A stretch of 64,000 bases of DNA. Source: JACCTU01 sp963798985. Its GTDB lineage: Bacteria > Actinomycetota > Thermoleophilia > Gaiellales > Gaiellaceae. The stretch covers positions 389,980 to 453,979 of the forward strand of contig CAWCVL010000009.1 in the NCBI GenBank assembly GCA_963798985.1. The letters are read 5' to 3'. Shown piece after piece: positions 37,289-46,471 of this stretch. The first letter of the stretch is position 1, and each line of letters opens with the position of its first letter. The notes under the pieces were generated by a model that was given only the letters and a program-made list of their open reading frames with translations, was not told the DNA's origin and made no database searches. Both the position numbers and the translations under genes were made by a program.

Positions 37289-38398
37289 TCAGTCTAGGGA
37301 GGCGACGAGGTCGCGAACCCGCGCGGCGTACTCCTCGGGTGTCGCAAGCCAGTCCGCCGCGCTGCGCGCGGCGCCCAGCGCGAGCTCCTCTGCCCACGTG
37401 GGGTCCAGGAGCACGTCCACGAGCGCGTCGGCGAGCGCGGCCGGGTCCTCGACGTCGACGAGAACGCCGTTCGCGCCGTCGCGGACGAGGTCGACCACCC
37501 CACCCGCCCGCGCAGCGACGACCGGCCGCCCGCGACAGAACGACTCGAGCACGATCCGGGGGAGACCCTCCGAGCGCGAGGGAAGCACGAGCGCGGTCGA
37601 GGCGTCGAGCTCGCCGAGCAGCTCGGCCTGGTCGAGCGCGGGGTACCACCGCGTCTGGCGCGGCAGGTCGACGAGCAGCTCGTCGACCACATCGTTCTTC
37701 GCACCGCGACCGACGAGCTTCAGCTCCGCATCGGGCACGCGCGGAGCTGCATCACGCCAGGCCTGCGCCAGGACGTCGATGCCCTTGTAGTCCTCGAGCA
37801 CCCCGACGAAGAGCAGCGCCGCGCGCGCGGGCAGCGGCACGCGAGGCAGCTCGCGGTAGAGGCCAAAGTCGACGAACGCCGGGAACTCCGCGACGGGCTC
37901 GACACCTTCGTCGCGCACGAGATCGGTCGTGAAGTCGGACAGCGTCCGCACGCCGTCTGCACGCCGCACGCCGGTTCTCGCGAGCAGGTCGACCGCCGGC
38001 GCGGCGAAGCGGCGCAGCTGCGACCCGTAGAGTCGTGCCGAGGTCCGCCAGTCGCCGTGCAGGTCGAGCACGATCCGCGCCTCGCTGCGCGCAAGACGCC
38101 TGCCGAGCAGGACCGCGGGGACGTCGTGTGCGCCGTGCACGAGCACCGCGTCCGGTTCGAAGTCGCGCAGCTCGCGCGCGACGCGCAGAGGAAGCGAGAG
38201 ATGAAAGGCGACGCCGTCGAGCAGGCGTGGCCGGACCGGCTTCACGAGGTGGAACGTCTCGTCGTCGGGAGGATCGGCGTCGGCAGCGCTGGCGAGCACG
38301 CGCACGTCCGCGACGCGCTCGAGCGCGTCGAACTTCTTTCGCGTCGCGTCGGCGAGCGGCATGCGATATCGAGTTCTTCCGACGAACAGGATGCGCAG
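37289..38398 (-). CDS. GT4 family glycosyltransferase, CTG start with strong Shine-Dalgarno
   Basis: A 369-residue intact GT-B protein if read from CTG 38398. This start keeps the first Rossmann strand (RILFVGRTRYRMPL), which matches PRLLLVGRRRYTLPL in the neighbouring paralogue; ATG 38362 would delete it and has no ribosome-binding site. AGAGGTGA ends six bases before the CTG. The acceptor half has VHGAHDVPAVLLGRRLA and LDLHGDWRTSARLYGS; the donor half FVGVLEDYKGIDVLAQAW and PSRSEGLPRIVLESFCRGRP. It and the next gene are tandem duplicates. Confidence 0.8.
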   Translation of the reverse strand: MRILFVGRTRYRMPLADATRKKFDALERVADVRVLASAADADPPDDETFHLVKPVRPRLLDGVAFHLSLPLRVARELRDFEPDAVLVHGAHDVPAVLLGRRLARSEARIVLDLHGDWRTSARLYGSQLRRFAAPAVDLLARTGVRRADGVRTLSDFTTDLVRDEGVEPVAEFPAFVDFGLYRELPRVPLPARAALLFVGVLEDYKGIDVLAQAWRDAAPRVPDAELKLVGRGAKNDVVDELLVDLPRQTRWYPALDQAELLGELDASTALVLPSRSEGLPRIVLESFCRGRPVVAARAGGVVDLVRDGANGVLVDVEDPAALADALVDVLLDPTWAEELALGAARSAADWLATPEEYAARVRDLVASLD

Positions 38399-38404
38399 AG
38401 AACT

Positions 38405-38412
38405 TCACCTCT
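38405..38412 (-). promoter_or_regulatory. Shine-Dalgarno that decides a CTG start
   Basis: AGAGGTGA on the minus strand, close to the ideal AGGAGGTGA, ends six bases before CTG 38398. It also contains the stop codon of the upstream GT4 gene. Confidence 0.6.
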
Positions 38413-39520
38413 CTTCGTTTCCGGTCACGAGGGCGCGGACCCGAGCGGCGTACTCCTCAGGCGTTGCGAACCACTGCTCCGATCCTGCCTTCGCAACCAG
38501 CCCGAGACCGGACGCAAGCTCCCGATTTGACAGAACCCTTACGAGCGCGCGCGCCAGCCCCTCGGCGTCGTCCGAGGGGAAGAGCAGGCCGTTCTCGCCG
38601 TGGCTGACGAGATCCTCGATCCCCCCGCCCCGCGCGCCCACGACCGCTCGCCCGCGGCAGAACGCCTCGACGACGACGCGGCCCATTCCCTCGCGGCGTG
38701 ACGGGAGCACGAGACACGTGGCCGCGTCGAGCTCGTCTGCGATCTCCTCCGGCGCGAGCCCGCTCTCCCAGGAGACGTTCGGGCCGCGGTCGACGAGCGT
38801 GCGCGCAAGGTCCTCGCGCGCGCCCGCGCCGATCAGCCGCAGCGACGCGTTCGGCAGCTGCTCCGCGACCCGAGGCCATGCCTCGACGAGCAGGTCGACG
38901 CCCTTGTAGAGCTCGAGCGCGCCGACGAACAGCGCCACGGGGCGCTCGGGCAACGGCACGGGCGGAACGAGGAACGGATCGAGGTCCATGAACGCGGGAA
39001 AGGTCGCTGCGGGCTCGACGCCGAGCTCGCGGACGATGCCCGTCGTGAAGTCCGAGACGGTCCGAACCGCGTCGACGTGCCGCACCGCCCAGGCAGCGAC
39101 TCGGTCGGCGAAGGGGTTGAGGACACGCCGCGTCCTCGATCCGTAGAGCCGCGTCGCGGTGCGCCAGTCGCCGTGGACGTCCAGGATCACCTTCGTGCGG
39201 CTGCGCGAGAGCCGTCGCGCGATCACCGCCGAGGCCGCGTCGTGCGCTCCCTGGACGAGCACCGCGTCCGGCTGGAAGTCGCGCAGCAGGCGCCGGAGGC
39301 GGAACGGAAGCGACGCGTGGAAGAAGAGGCCGTCGAGGAGCCGCGGGCGGAGCGGCGGCACGAGCGTGAACGTCTCGTCGTGCAACGGCGACCCGCTTGC
39401 CGCGCTTGCGAGCACGCGCACGTCGAGCGCGCCCGCCATCGCATCGAACTTCAACTGCTCGGAGGAGGGCAGCGGCAGCGTGTATCGGCGTCGGCCGACG
39501 AGGAGGAGGCGGGGCTTCAC
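38405..39520 (-). CDS. GT4 family glycosyltransferase (tandem paralogue)
   Basis: A 371-residue intact protein from GTG 39520, which overlaps the previous stop. It shares with its neighbour the N-terminal LLLVGRRRYTLPLPSSEQ, VQGAHDAASAVIARRLS, LDVHGDWRTATRLYGSR, FVGALELYKGVDLLVEAW and PSRREGMGRVVVEAFCRGRA (EX7E). The two presumably add similar sugars at consecutive positions or to related acceptors. Both end in TPEEYAARVR. Donor unknown. Confidence 0.85.
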   Translation of the reverse strand: MKPRLLLVGRRRYTLPLPSSEQLKFDAMAGALDVRVLASAASGSPLHDETFTLVPPLRPRLLDGLFFHASLPFRLRRLLRDFQPDAVLVQGAHDAASAVIARRLSRSRTKVILDVHGDWRTATRLYGSRTRRVLNPFADRVAAWAVRHVDAVRTVSDFTTGIVRELGVEPAATFPAFMDLDPFLVPPVPLPERPVALFVGALELYKGVDLLVEAWPRVAEQLPNASLRLIGAGAREDLARTLVDRGPNVSWESGLAPEEIADELDAATCLVLPSRREGMGRVVVEAFCRGRAVVGARGGGIEDLVSHGENGLLFPSDDAEGLARALVRVLSNRELASGLGLVAKAGSEQWFATPEEYAARVRALVTGNEER

Positions 39521-40648
39521 GCCTCCGCAGTCTCGCGCAGCAGCTCCTCCAGACGCCCGTAGATCCGCTCCGGCGAGAACCGCTCGACCGACCGCGGGCC
39601 GGCCGCGCGGAGCCGCTCGCGGAGCTCGCGGTCGTCGAAGTAGCGCCGGATCGCGGCGGCGAGCGCCTCGGGGTCCTCGGGCGGGACGAGCAGCCCGTTC
39701 TCTCCGTCGCGGACGATCTCGGTCACGCCGCCCGCCGCGGTCGCGATCACCGGCGTGCCGACCGCGAGCGCCTCGACGAGCACGTGGGGGAAGTTCTCCC
39801 ACTTGGAGGGAAGCACGACCGCGTCCCCGGCGCACAGGAGCTCGAAGACGGTCGCCCGGGGCTGCGGGCCGAGGAAGCGCGCGCGACCGTCGAGGCCGAG
39901 CTCGCCGGCCAGCGCGCGCAGCTTCTCGGCGTCCGGCCCGTCGCCCGCGAGGACGAGGTCGAGCCCGTCGAGCCTCGTCAGCGCCTGGAGCGCGACGTCG
40001 ACGGCCTTCTGCACCGAGAGGCGGCCCGCGAAGACGAGGGTGGGGCCGTCGAGCCCGTGCCGGCGGCGGAGCTCGTCGCGCTCCTCCAGCGCGGCCGGCC
40101 GCTCGACCGGGTTCGGCAGCACCTCGATCCGCTCCGACCGGATCCCCCACGCTGCCGCGAGGCCCCGAAGCGACTCGCTCGGGATGACGATGCGCGAGGC
40201 ACGCCGCAGCGCGAGGTTGCGCGCCGTGCGCAGCGTGCGCACGCGCCAGCCGCCCGCGCGCTGGAACGAGTCGAGGTCGCCGCCGTACAGCCCGTAGCGG
40301 ATCGATCGCTCGTAGGTCGGGTCCGAGGTGAGCTTCTGCACGATCGGCGCGTGCACGAGTGCCGAGCCGAGCGCGCTGCGGCCGAGCATCCCCGTCGAGT
40401 AGACGACGTCGGCGCGTCGCGACGCTGCAGCGATCAACTGCACGCGCGCGCGCGTGACGCACCCCGCGCGGCAGCGAGCGCGAGGCCCAGTGCACCGGGA
40501 ACGCCTCGAGCGCCGGCGCCTGGTCGGCCGTCGTGACGACCTCGACCTCGTGCCCGCGCGCGAGCAGCATCTCCGCGACCTCCGGCGCGTGGCTCGCCGG
40601 CCCGCCGACGTCCGGCGGCCAGATTCCAGACACGATCAGCACCTTCAT
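39517..40648 (-). CDS. GT4 family glycosyltransferase (one frameshift)
   Basis: ATG 40648 overlaps the flippase stop. The N-terminus VLIVSGIWPPDVGGPASHA is typical of GT4 enzymes near Wzx/Wzy genes. After one inserted base near 40450 the protein reads ADVVYSTGMLGRSALGSAL, VQKLTSDPTYERSIRYGLY, VFAGRLSVQKAVDVALQAL and PSKWENFPHVLVEALAVGTP, where the first Glu of EX7E is in WEN. The restored length is about 377 residues. Confidence 0.8.
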
Positions 40649-41913
40649 GCCGTGGACACTTGCACAGGCGGGTGCGCGCGAATCCGAGCGAGCAGCACCG
40701 TCCACACCGCCGCGAAGACGATCGTCGACGCGAGCACCGCGAACGCCGCGCCGGTCGCGCCCCACTCACGCCCGAGCACGACGAGCAGCGGGACGAGGAC
40801 GATCGTCTCGATCCCGTGCGCGACGACGCGCAGGTTGGGCCGTCCGATCGAGATCGGGAGCGACTTGCTCCAGCCGTAGACGAGTTGGATCGCCCCTGCG
40901 AGCAGCACGATCCGCGCCGCGTCCACAGCCGCCCCGTAGTCCGGCAGCAGCAGGTCGAACAACCAGGGCATCAGCAGCCAGAAGACCGGGACGGCGACGG
41001 CCATCAGCGCAGCGGCGCCGAGCGTGTAGCGCTTGACGCCCGCGAGCACCGCGTCTGGCCGTCCACGCTCCCAGTGGCGCGTCTGGTCGGTCAAGAGAAT
41101 CAGTCGGACCGGCGAGCTGAGCGAGCTGAGGCCCTGCTGCGGAGCCTGCGCGGCGCGGAAGAGGCCGACCTGGTTCACGGTGCTGACGACGCCGAGCAGG
41201 ATCTGCGCGATCCACGCGCGGACCGAGACGATGCCGGTGCCGAGACTCGACTGCAGGACGAACGAGACGATCTCTTTCCGATCGGCGCCGAGCGGAACTC
41301 GCGCCGCGCGCGGAAACCGCGACAGCGCCACGAGCCCCATCACCCCGAGCACGGCGGTGGCGACGACCTGCGCGACGACGAGCGCGGCGACGGTCTCGGT
41401 GACGCCGTACTGCGTTCCGACGACGATCGCGACGAGTCGGAGCACCATCGACACGAAGAGGAAGAACGCGCGCACGTCGTAGCGCCCGCGAAGCAGCAGC
41501 GCCGCCGCCGCGGTGCCTTCGATCGAGTAGAGAAGCGGTAGCGGCGACGCAATGAGCAGCGGCACCGTCAGGTCGGTGTCGAACAGCGCTTCGCTCGCCG
41601 GTGCGAGCGCGCAGATCAGAGCGCCCGCGACGAGCGCGCTCGCGCTCTTCAACCCGAACGCGAGCTGGAACAGCCGGCGGAAGCGCCCCCAGTCGTCCGC
41701 CTCCGCATAGCGGAACCCGTACTTGACGAGCGCCTCCTCGCTCGTCAGGTCGAGCAGCAACTGGAAGAGCGCGACCGTCGCCAGGACGAGAGCGAGCCGG
41801 CCGAAGTCTGCGATGCCGAGAACGTTCGCCGCGATGAGCGTCCCGGCGATCCCGAGCGCCGTGGCCCCGTAGCTCCCCAGCGCGGTCGCGAGCCGCCGGC
41901 GCAGGAGGTTCAT
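40645..41913 (-). CDS. Wzx-like flippase (oligosaccharide/lipid transporter)
   Basis: An intact protein of 422 residues from ATG 41913; a start nine bases further upstream is possible but would shorten the promoter gap. It has about 12 hydrophobic helices, starts with ATALGSYGATALGIAGTLIA and carries ADFGRLALVLATVALFQLLL, as in Wzx/RfbX polysaccharide flippases. It moves the lipid-linked repeat unit across the membrane. A candidate -10 TACCGT lies 7 nt upstream. It is the first gene of a nine-gene operon and a second flippase besides the one at 18160. Confidence 0.8.
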   Translation of the reverse strand: MNLLRRRLATALGSYGATALGIAGTLIAANVLGIADFGRLALVLATVALFQLLLDLTSEEALVKYGFRYAEADDWGRFRRLFQLAFGLKSASALVAGALICALAPASEALFDTDLTVPLLIASPLPLLYSIEGTAAAALLLRGRYDVRAFFLFVSMVLRLVAIVVGTQYGVTETVAALVVAQVVATAVLGVMGLVALSRFPRAARVPLGADRKEIVSFVLQSSLGTGIVSVRAWIAQILLGVVSTVNQVGLFRAAQAPQQGLSSLSSPVRLILLTDQTRHWERGRPDAVLAGVKRYTLGAAALMAVAVPVFWLLMPWLFDLLLPDYGAAVDAARIVLLAGAIQLVYGWSKSLPISIGRPNLRVVAHGIETIVLVPLLVVLGREWGATGAAFAVLASTIVFAAVWTVLLARIRAHPPVQVSTA

Positions 41914-41920
41914 GCGCCCC

Positions 41921-41926
41921 ACGGTA
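41921..41926 (-). promoter_or_regulatory. Candidate -10 element of the flippase operon
   Basis: TACCGT on the minus strand matches TANNNT and ends 7 nt before ATG 41913; it would drive the nine-gene operon down to 33350. Confidence 0.4.
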
Positions 41927-41947
41927 CTGAAGGTTTGTGTTGGACTC

Positions 41948-43231
41948 GTGACAGTGCTGCGCCCCTACCCCGTCCTGTTCGCGCTCTGCGTGCCGCTCGT
42001 GTTCCTGCACGCGGACTATCAGCCCTCGTTCAGCATCTCGATCGGCGGCAGCGACGCGACGCTGTACCTCTCCGACGTCGCGGTGCTCGCGGCCGGCGCC
42101 GTCGGGCTCGCCGCCGGTCTGCGGCTCGGCTTCGCGCCGCTCCGGGCCGGCCGTGCGATCTGGATCGCGTCAGCGGTCTTCCTCGCGTTCGTCCTGGCGG
42201 GGACCGCGGTCGGCGCAGCCACGACCGACGGCTACCCGCTCGCGGACAACCTGCTCACCGCGGCGAAGCTCGCCGAGTACGCGCTCCTCGCGTTGGCCGC
42301 GCCGCTCGCCGTCCGCGGTGCCAAGGAGCTCACGCCGTTGCTCGTCGCGCTCACGGCGTGGAGCACGGCGGCAACGTTCGGAGCGCTGCTGCAGTTCCTC
42401 GGCGTCCTGAACGAGTTCGAGGGCCGCCGGCCGGGGCAGCGCGAGCCGTCGTTCCTCGGGATCCACGACCTCGCCGCGCTCTCGGGCGCGACGCTCGCCG
42501 TCGGGCTGCTGGCGCTCGCGCTCGGCGAGCGGCGCCGGCTCGGGCTCGTCGCCGGGATCGCCGGCGGGCTCGGGGTCGATCCTCTCCGGCGCGACCGCTG
42601 CAGTCGTGGGGGTCGCCGCCGCGGGCGCGGCCGCGTGGCTGCTCGGCCGACGGCGCGCGCTCGCGATCGCCGTCGTCGTGGTCGTCGTCGCCGGCGGGAC
42701 GATCGCGATCCGCACGGTCGACACGCGGCCGCTCCTCGACGCGCTGCGGATCGACCGGCCGCGCGACGTCGCAACCGACCCGGAGGCGAGCTGGCAGCAG
42801 CGCGCAGCGCTCGCCTACATCGGCGGCCGGATCTTCCTCGACCACCCGCTGCTCGGCGTCGGCTGGCAGGCCTCGTCCGAGGCCGAGTGGTACGAGCCGT
42901 ATCTCGCACGACGCTCGCGACCGGTTCCCGGACCTGCCCGAGCGGGCGCTGCCCTCTCCGGAGCACGAGTGGGGAGTCCAGAACGCCTACGTCCAGGCCG
43001 CGGCCGACCTCGGCATCGGCGGGCCTCGCCGCCTGGCTCGCGCTCTTCCTCGTCCCGCTCGCGGTCGCCTGGCGGGCAGGCCCCGCGGCGGGCGTCCCTA
43101 TCCTGTGGCTGCTCGTGAGCATGGGAATCTGGATCGGACTCGGTCTCGTGGCGGGGATCCCGCTCGTCGGCCTGACGTGGCTCTCGATCGGGCTCGCAGC
43201 GGCCTCGGCAGCCTGGCGTGAGCTCGCCTAA
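41948..43231 (+). CDS. O-antigen ligase/polymerase-like (Wzy_C) membrane protein (frameshifted)
   Basis: From GTG 41948, about 10 helices when restored. PSFSISIGGSDATLYLSDVA and REPSFLGIHDLAALSGATLA are extracytoplasmic loops of the early part; the large loop has FLDHPLLGVGWQASSEAEW and then EHEWGVQNAYVQAAADLGI, the HPLxGVG plus HN.Y pattern of Wzy_C (O-antigen ligase) proteins. It links or polymerises glycan repeat units on the outside of the membrane. Shifts occur near 42577, 42910 and 43022. First gene of a six-gene plus-strand operon. Confidence 0.8.
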   Translation: MTVLRPYPVLFALCVPLVFLHADYQPSFSISIGGSDATLYLSDVAVLAAGAVGLAAGLRLGFAPLRAGRAIWIASAVFLAFVLAGTAVGAATTDGYPLADNLLTAAKLAEYALLALAAPLAVRGAKELTPLLVALTAWSTAATFGALLQFLGVLNEFEGRRPGQREPSFLGIHDLAALSGATLAVGLLALALGERRRLGLVAGIAGGLGVDPLRRDRCSRGGRRRGRGRVAARPTARARDRRRRGRRRRRDDRDPHGRHAAAPRRAADRPAARRRNRPGGELAAARSARLHRRPDLPRPPAARRRLAGLVRGRVVRAVSRTTLATGSRTCPSGRCPLRSTSGESRTPTSRPRPTSASAGLAAWLALFLVPLAVAWRAGPAAGVPILWLLVSMGIWIGLGLVAGIPLVGLTWLSIGLAAASAAWRELA

Positions 43232-43931
43232 CCGGCCCGGCGAGGGCCGCCGGAACCCACCGCCCGGCACGCCGACGTACGCCCTGCTGCGGCCGCTCTC
43301 GGACTGGATCCGCGCGGAGGCGGAGTCGTTCCACGCCGAGCGCGGGCCGTACCGCGTGCTCGACGTGGGCTGCGGCGTCAAGCCGTACTACCCCTGGTTC
43401 GAGCCGTACGTCTCCGAGTACGTCGGGCTCGACATCGGCGGCAACCCGAACGCGGAGCTCGAGGGGACGATCGAGTCGATCCCGGCCGAGGACGCGAGCT
43501 TCGACCTCGTCCTCTGCACGCAGGTGCTCGAGCACTGCGACGACCCCGCGCAGGGGGTCCGCGAACTGCGCCGCGTCACGAAGCCGGGCGGCCGGGTGCT
43601 GCTCTCGACGCACGGCGTCATGGTCTACCACCCCTCCCCCAACGACCTGTGGCGCTGGACGCACGAGGGCCTCGAGCGCCTCTTCCTTACGAACGGCACA
43701 TGGGAGAGCGTTAGCGTGCGTCCGGCGACCGGAACGACCTCCACCCTCGCACTCTTGCTCTCCATCTACGTCGATCTCGCCACCCGCCGCGCACACGTTG
43801 GTGCGCTCGGCCGGGTCGTCACGCGCGGCCTCCAATCCGTCGCTGCCGCGGTCGACGCTCGCGCCGCGATCCTGCGCGAGCCGGGGCCGGGAACGCTGCA
43901 CGCGAACTACCACGTGACGGCGGTCGCGTGA
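43218..43931 (+). CDS. Class I SAM methyltransferase
   Basis: A 237-residue intact protein from GTG 43218, overlapping the previous gene by 14 bases. YRVLDVGCGVKPYYPWF is SAM motif I, EYVGLDIGGNPNAE motif II, and LVLCTQVLEHCDDPAQGVREL the motif IV/post region of Methyltransf_11. LSTHGVMVYHPSPNDLWRWT follows, common in methyltransferases of glycan loci. The stop overlaps the next start as GTGA. Confidence 0.8.
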   Translation: MSSPNRPGEGRRNPPPGTPTYALLRPLSDWIRAEAESFHAERGPYRVLDVGCGVKPYYPWFEPYVSEYVGLDIGGNPNAELEGTIESIPAEDASFDLVLCTQVLEHCDDPAQGVRELRRVTKPGGRVLLSTHGVMVYHPSPNDLWRWTHEGLERLFLTNGTWESVSVRPATGTTSTLALLLSIYVDLATRRAHVGALGRVVTRGLQSVAAAVDARAAILREPGPGTLHANYHVTAVA

Positions 43932-44866
43932 GCCGCCGCGTCCTCGTCACCGGCGGCGGCGGCTTCATCGGCTCGAACCTCGCGCGCCGGCTGCTCGAGC
44001 AGGGCGACGACGTGCGCGTGCTCGACAACTTCTCCACCGGCAACCGGCGGAACCTCGCCGACGTCGTCGAGGAGCTCGAGGTGGTCGAGGGCGAGCTGCG
44101 GAGCTACGAGCGCGTGCACAACGCGATGCGCGGCGTCGAGGTCGTCTTCCACCAGGGAGCGCTCCCGTCGGTGCCGCGCTCGGTGCAGGACCCGCTCACG
44201 ACCGGCGCGGTGAACGTCGAGGGGACGCTCAACGTCCTGCTGGCCGCGCGCGACGAGGGCGTTCGCCGCGTGATCATCGCGTCGTCGTCTTCGGTGTACG
44301 GGAACACGGGGACGCTGCCGCGCTTCGAGACGCAGTTCCCCGACCCGCTCTCGCCCTACGCCGTCTCGAAGCTCGCCGCGGAGCGCTACGCCGTGTCCTT
44401 CGCGCGCGTGTACGGGCTCGAGACGGTGACGCTCCGCTACTTCAACGTCTTCGGCCCGAGGCAGGACCCGACCTCGCAGTACGCCGCCGTCGTCCCGCGC
44501 TTCATCGCCGCAGTCGATGCGGGCGAGCCCGTGTCGATCTACGGCGACGGCGAGCAGTCGCGCGATTTCACGTACGTGGACAACGTCGTCGACGCGAACA
44601 TCAGGGCAGCCGACGCGCCCGAAGCCTCGGGCCACGTGATGAACGTCGCCACCGGCGAGCCGCGGAGCGTCAACGCGCTCGCCGACACGATCGGCGAGGT
44701 GCTCGGCAAGCGCGTCGAGAAGGAGTACCTCCCGCCCCGCACGGGTGACGTCCGCGACTCGTGGGCCGACGTCGCGGAGGCGCGGCGCCTGCTCGGCTGG
44801 GAGCCGCAGATCGGTCTCGAGGACGGTCTGCGCCTGACCGCCGACGCGTTCCTCGCGCGTGCCTGA
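43928..44866 (+). CDS. UDP-sugar 4-epimerase, extended SDR (WbpP-like)
   Basis: A 312-residue intact protein. VLVTGGGGFIGSNLARRLL is the NAD site; the SASSSSVYG-like motif IIASSSSVYG is followed by PLSPYAVSKLAAERYA, with catalytic Tyr144 and Lys148. FNVFGPRQDPTSQYAAVVPRF is typical of UDP-glucose/UDP-GlcNAc 4-epimerases. YGDGEQSRDFTYVDNVV is the substrate-side motif. It probably supplies UDP-galactose or UDP-GalNAc-type donors. Start and stop overlap both neighbours. Confidence 0.8.
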   Translation: MSRRVLVTGGGGFIGSNLARRLLEQGDDVRVLDNFSTGNRRNLADVVEELEVVEGELRSYERVHNAMRGVEVVFHQGALPSVPRSVQDPLTTGAVNVEGTLNVLLAARDEGVRRVIIASSSSVYGNTGTLPRFETQFPDPLSPYAVSKLAAERYAVSFARVYGLETVTLRYFNVFGPRQDPTSQYAAVVPRFIAAVDAGEPVSIYGDGEQSRDFTYVDNVVDANIRAADAPEASGHVMNVATGEPRSVNALADTIGEVLGKRVEKEYLPPRTGDVRDSWADVAEARRLLGWEPQIGLEDGLRLTADAFLARA

Positions 44867-46031
44867 GGAGCGGACGAAGGTCCTCCGGGTGATCGCCCGC
44901 CTGAACATGGGCGGGCCTGCGCTGCACGTGGCGTACCTCTCGGCCGGGCTCCGCGAGCACGGCTACGACACCACCCTCGTCGCCGGCAGCCTCGCGCGGG
45001 GCGAGGACTCGATGGAGTTCGTCGCAGACGAGTTGGGGGTGGAGGTCGTGCAGCTGCCGGGGCTTCGGCGCGACATCTCGCCGATCCGCGACGTGGTCGC
45101 GGTGCTTCGCCTCGCGCAGTTGATCAAGCGCGAACGACCGGCGATCCTGCACACGCACACCGCCAAGGCCGGGGCGGTCGGGCGCCTGGCGGCGCTCGTC
45201 TCGGGTGACGCGCGCCCGCCGATCGTCGTGCACACGTTTCACGGCCACGTGCTGCGCGGGTACTTCGGGCCGCTCCGAACGCTCGGCTTCCGTTTGCTCG
45301 AGCGTTGGCTCGCACGCGGTACGACCGCGCTCGTCGCGGTCAGCCCCGAAGTCCGGGACGACCTCGTCCGGCTCGGAGTTGCGCCGCGCGAGAAGTTCAC
45401 CGTCGTGCGTCTCGGGATCGAGCTCGAGCAACGGCTGGGCGGCCGGAACGGCAGGGACGAGACCCGGCGCGTGCTCGGGATCTCACCCGAGCGGTTCACG
45501 GTCGGCTGGATCGGCCGCATGACGGGCGTCAAGCGCACGGGTGACGTGCTGCTCGCCTTCAAGGAGCTCCGCGAGCGCGGGGTCGACGCGTGCCTCTGCA
45601 TGGTCGGCGACGGCCCCGAGCGGGGGCAGGTCGAGCAGCGCGCTCACGACCTCGGGATCATGCGAGACACGTTGTTCCTCGGCTACCAGGAGGACGTCGC
45701 TCCGTTCTACGCCGCGTTCGACGCGATGATCCTCCCCTCGGGCAACGAGGGGACTCCGGTCAGCGCGATCGAGTCCCTGGCCGCCGGGCGGCCGGTGGTC
45801 GCCACGCGGGTCGGAGGCGTGCCCGACGTCGTCCGCGACGGGGAAGACGGCTTCCTGGTCGAGCTCGGCGACGTCGGCGAGCTCGCAGGTGCGCTCGTGC
45901 GGCTCGCCGAGGACCCCGAGCTCCGGGTGCGGATGGGCGAGGCCGGCCGCGCCCGCGTGCTCCCGCGCTACGCCGTCGAGCGGCTCGTCGAGGACGTCGA
46001 CCGGCTCTACCGCTCGCTTCTCGCCGCGTGA
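44859..46031 (+). CDS. GT4 family glycosyltransferase
   Basis: A 390-residue intact protein from GTG 44859. RVIARLNMGGPALHVAYLSA is the acceptor-side loop, ILHTHTAKAGAVGRLAAL and HTFHGHVLRGYFG follow, as in UDP-sugar GT4 enzymes with the HTH/HGH patterns. The donor side has VGWIGRMTGVKRTGDVLLAF and PSGNEGTPVSAIESLAAGRP, with the EX7E variant NEGTPVSAIE. It overlaps the epimerase by eight bases and the next gene by four. Confidence 0.85.
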   Translation: MPEERTKVLRVIARLNMGGPALHVAYLSAGLREHGYDTTLVAGSLARGEDSMEFVADELGVEVVQLPGLRRDISPIRDVVAVLRLAQLIKRERPAILHTHTAKAGAVGRLAALVSGDARPPIVVHTFHGHVLRGYFGPLRTLGFRLLERWLARGTTALVAVSPEVRDDLVRLGVAPREKFTVVRLGIELEQRLGGRNGRDETRRVLGISPERFTVGWIGRMTGVKRTGDVLLAFKELRERGVDACLCMVGDGPERGQVEQRAHDLGIMRDTLFLGYQEDVAPFYAAFDAMILPSGNEGTPVSAIESLAAGRPVVATRVGGVPDVVRDGEDGFLVELGDVGELAGALVRLAEDPELRVRMGEAGRARVLPRYAVERLVEDVDRLYRSLLAA

Positions 46032-46471
46032 CGCCTCGCCTCGTCGCCGTGTGGGCCTGCGTCGCGCTCGCGCTCCTCTCGAGCGCTGTGACCCTCCCCG
46101 ACACCTGGCGCTGGCTCTCCGACCAGCGCACCGAGCTCGAGGCGCTCTCTCCTGCGGACCGCATCCAGGCGCCGGGCTTCAACAACCGCCTGCCCGTCGG
46201 CGGCTTCGACCTCTTCCGCGAGAACATCCGCCGCGGCGACAAGGTCTTCGTGCTCGCGCGCCCCGGGACCACGGTCCGCGGCGTCGACTTCCCGACCGGC
46301 GCGCGGACGTTCGCGCGCTACTACCTCCTCCCGGCGATCGTGGTCGACCGGCTCGAGGACGCGACGGTCGTCGTGGGGATCGGCCTCGACCCGCGGGAGC
46401 TCGGGCTCCGCTACCGGAGCGAGCAGCGCGAGGACCCCTTCTATGTCGCGCGCATCAGGGACCCGTCGTGA
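46028..46471 (+). CDS. Small membrane-anchored protein of a two-gene module
   Basis: A 147-residue protein from GTG 46028. The first 20 residues are a hydrophobic signal anchor (VAVWACVALALLSSAV); the rest is soluble, probably outside, with NNRLPVGGFDLFRENIRRGD and a DPRELGLRYRSEQREDPFYV end. It precedes and overlaps a polytopic membrane protein exactly as at 23406-23754, with a similar strand pattern around LLPAIVVDRLEDATVVV. No known family is recognised; an accessory subunit is likely. Confidence 0.55.
   Translation: MTPRLVAVWACVALALLSSAVTLPDTWRWLSDQRTELEALSPADRIQAPGFNNRLPVGGFDLFRENIRRGDKVFVLARPGTTVRGVDFPTGARTFARYYLLPAIVVDRLEDATVVVGIGLDPRELGLRYRSEQREDPFYVARIRDPS

Noticed and set aside
38362..38364. 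ATG 38362 as the start of the GT4 gene
   Set aside because: It would remove the first Rossmann strand, has no Shine-Dalgarno, and leaves a long unexplained gap after the upstream stop.
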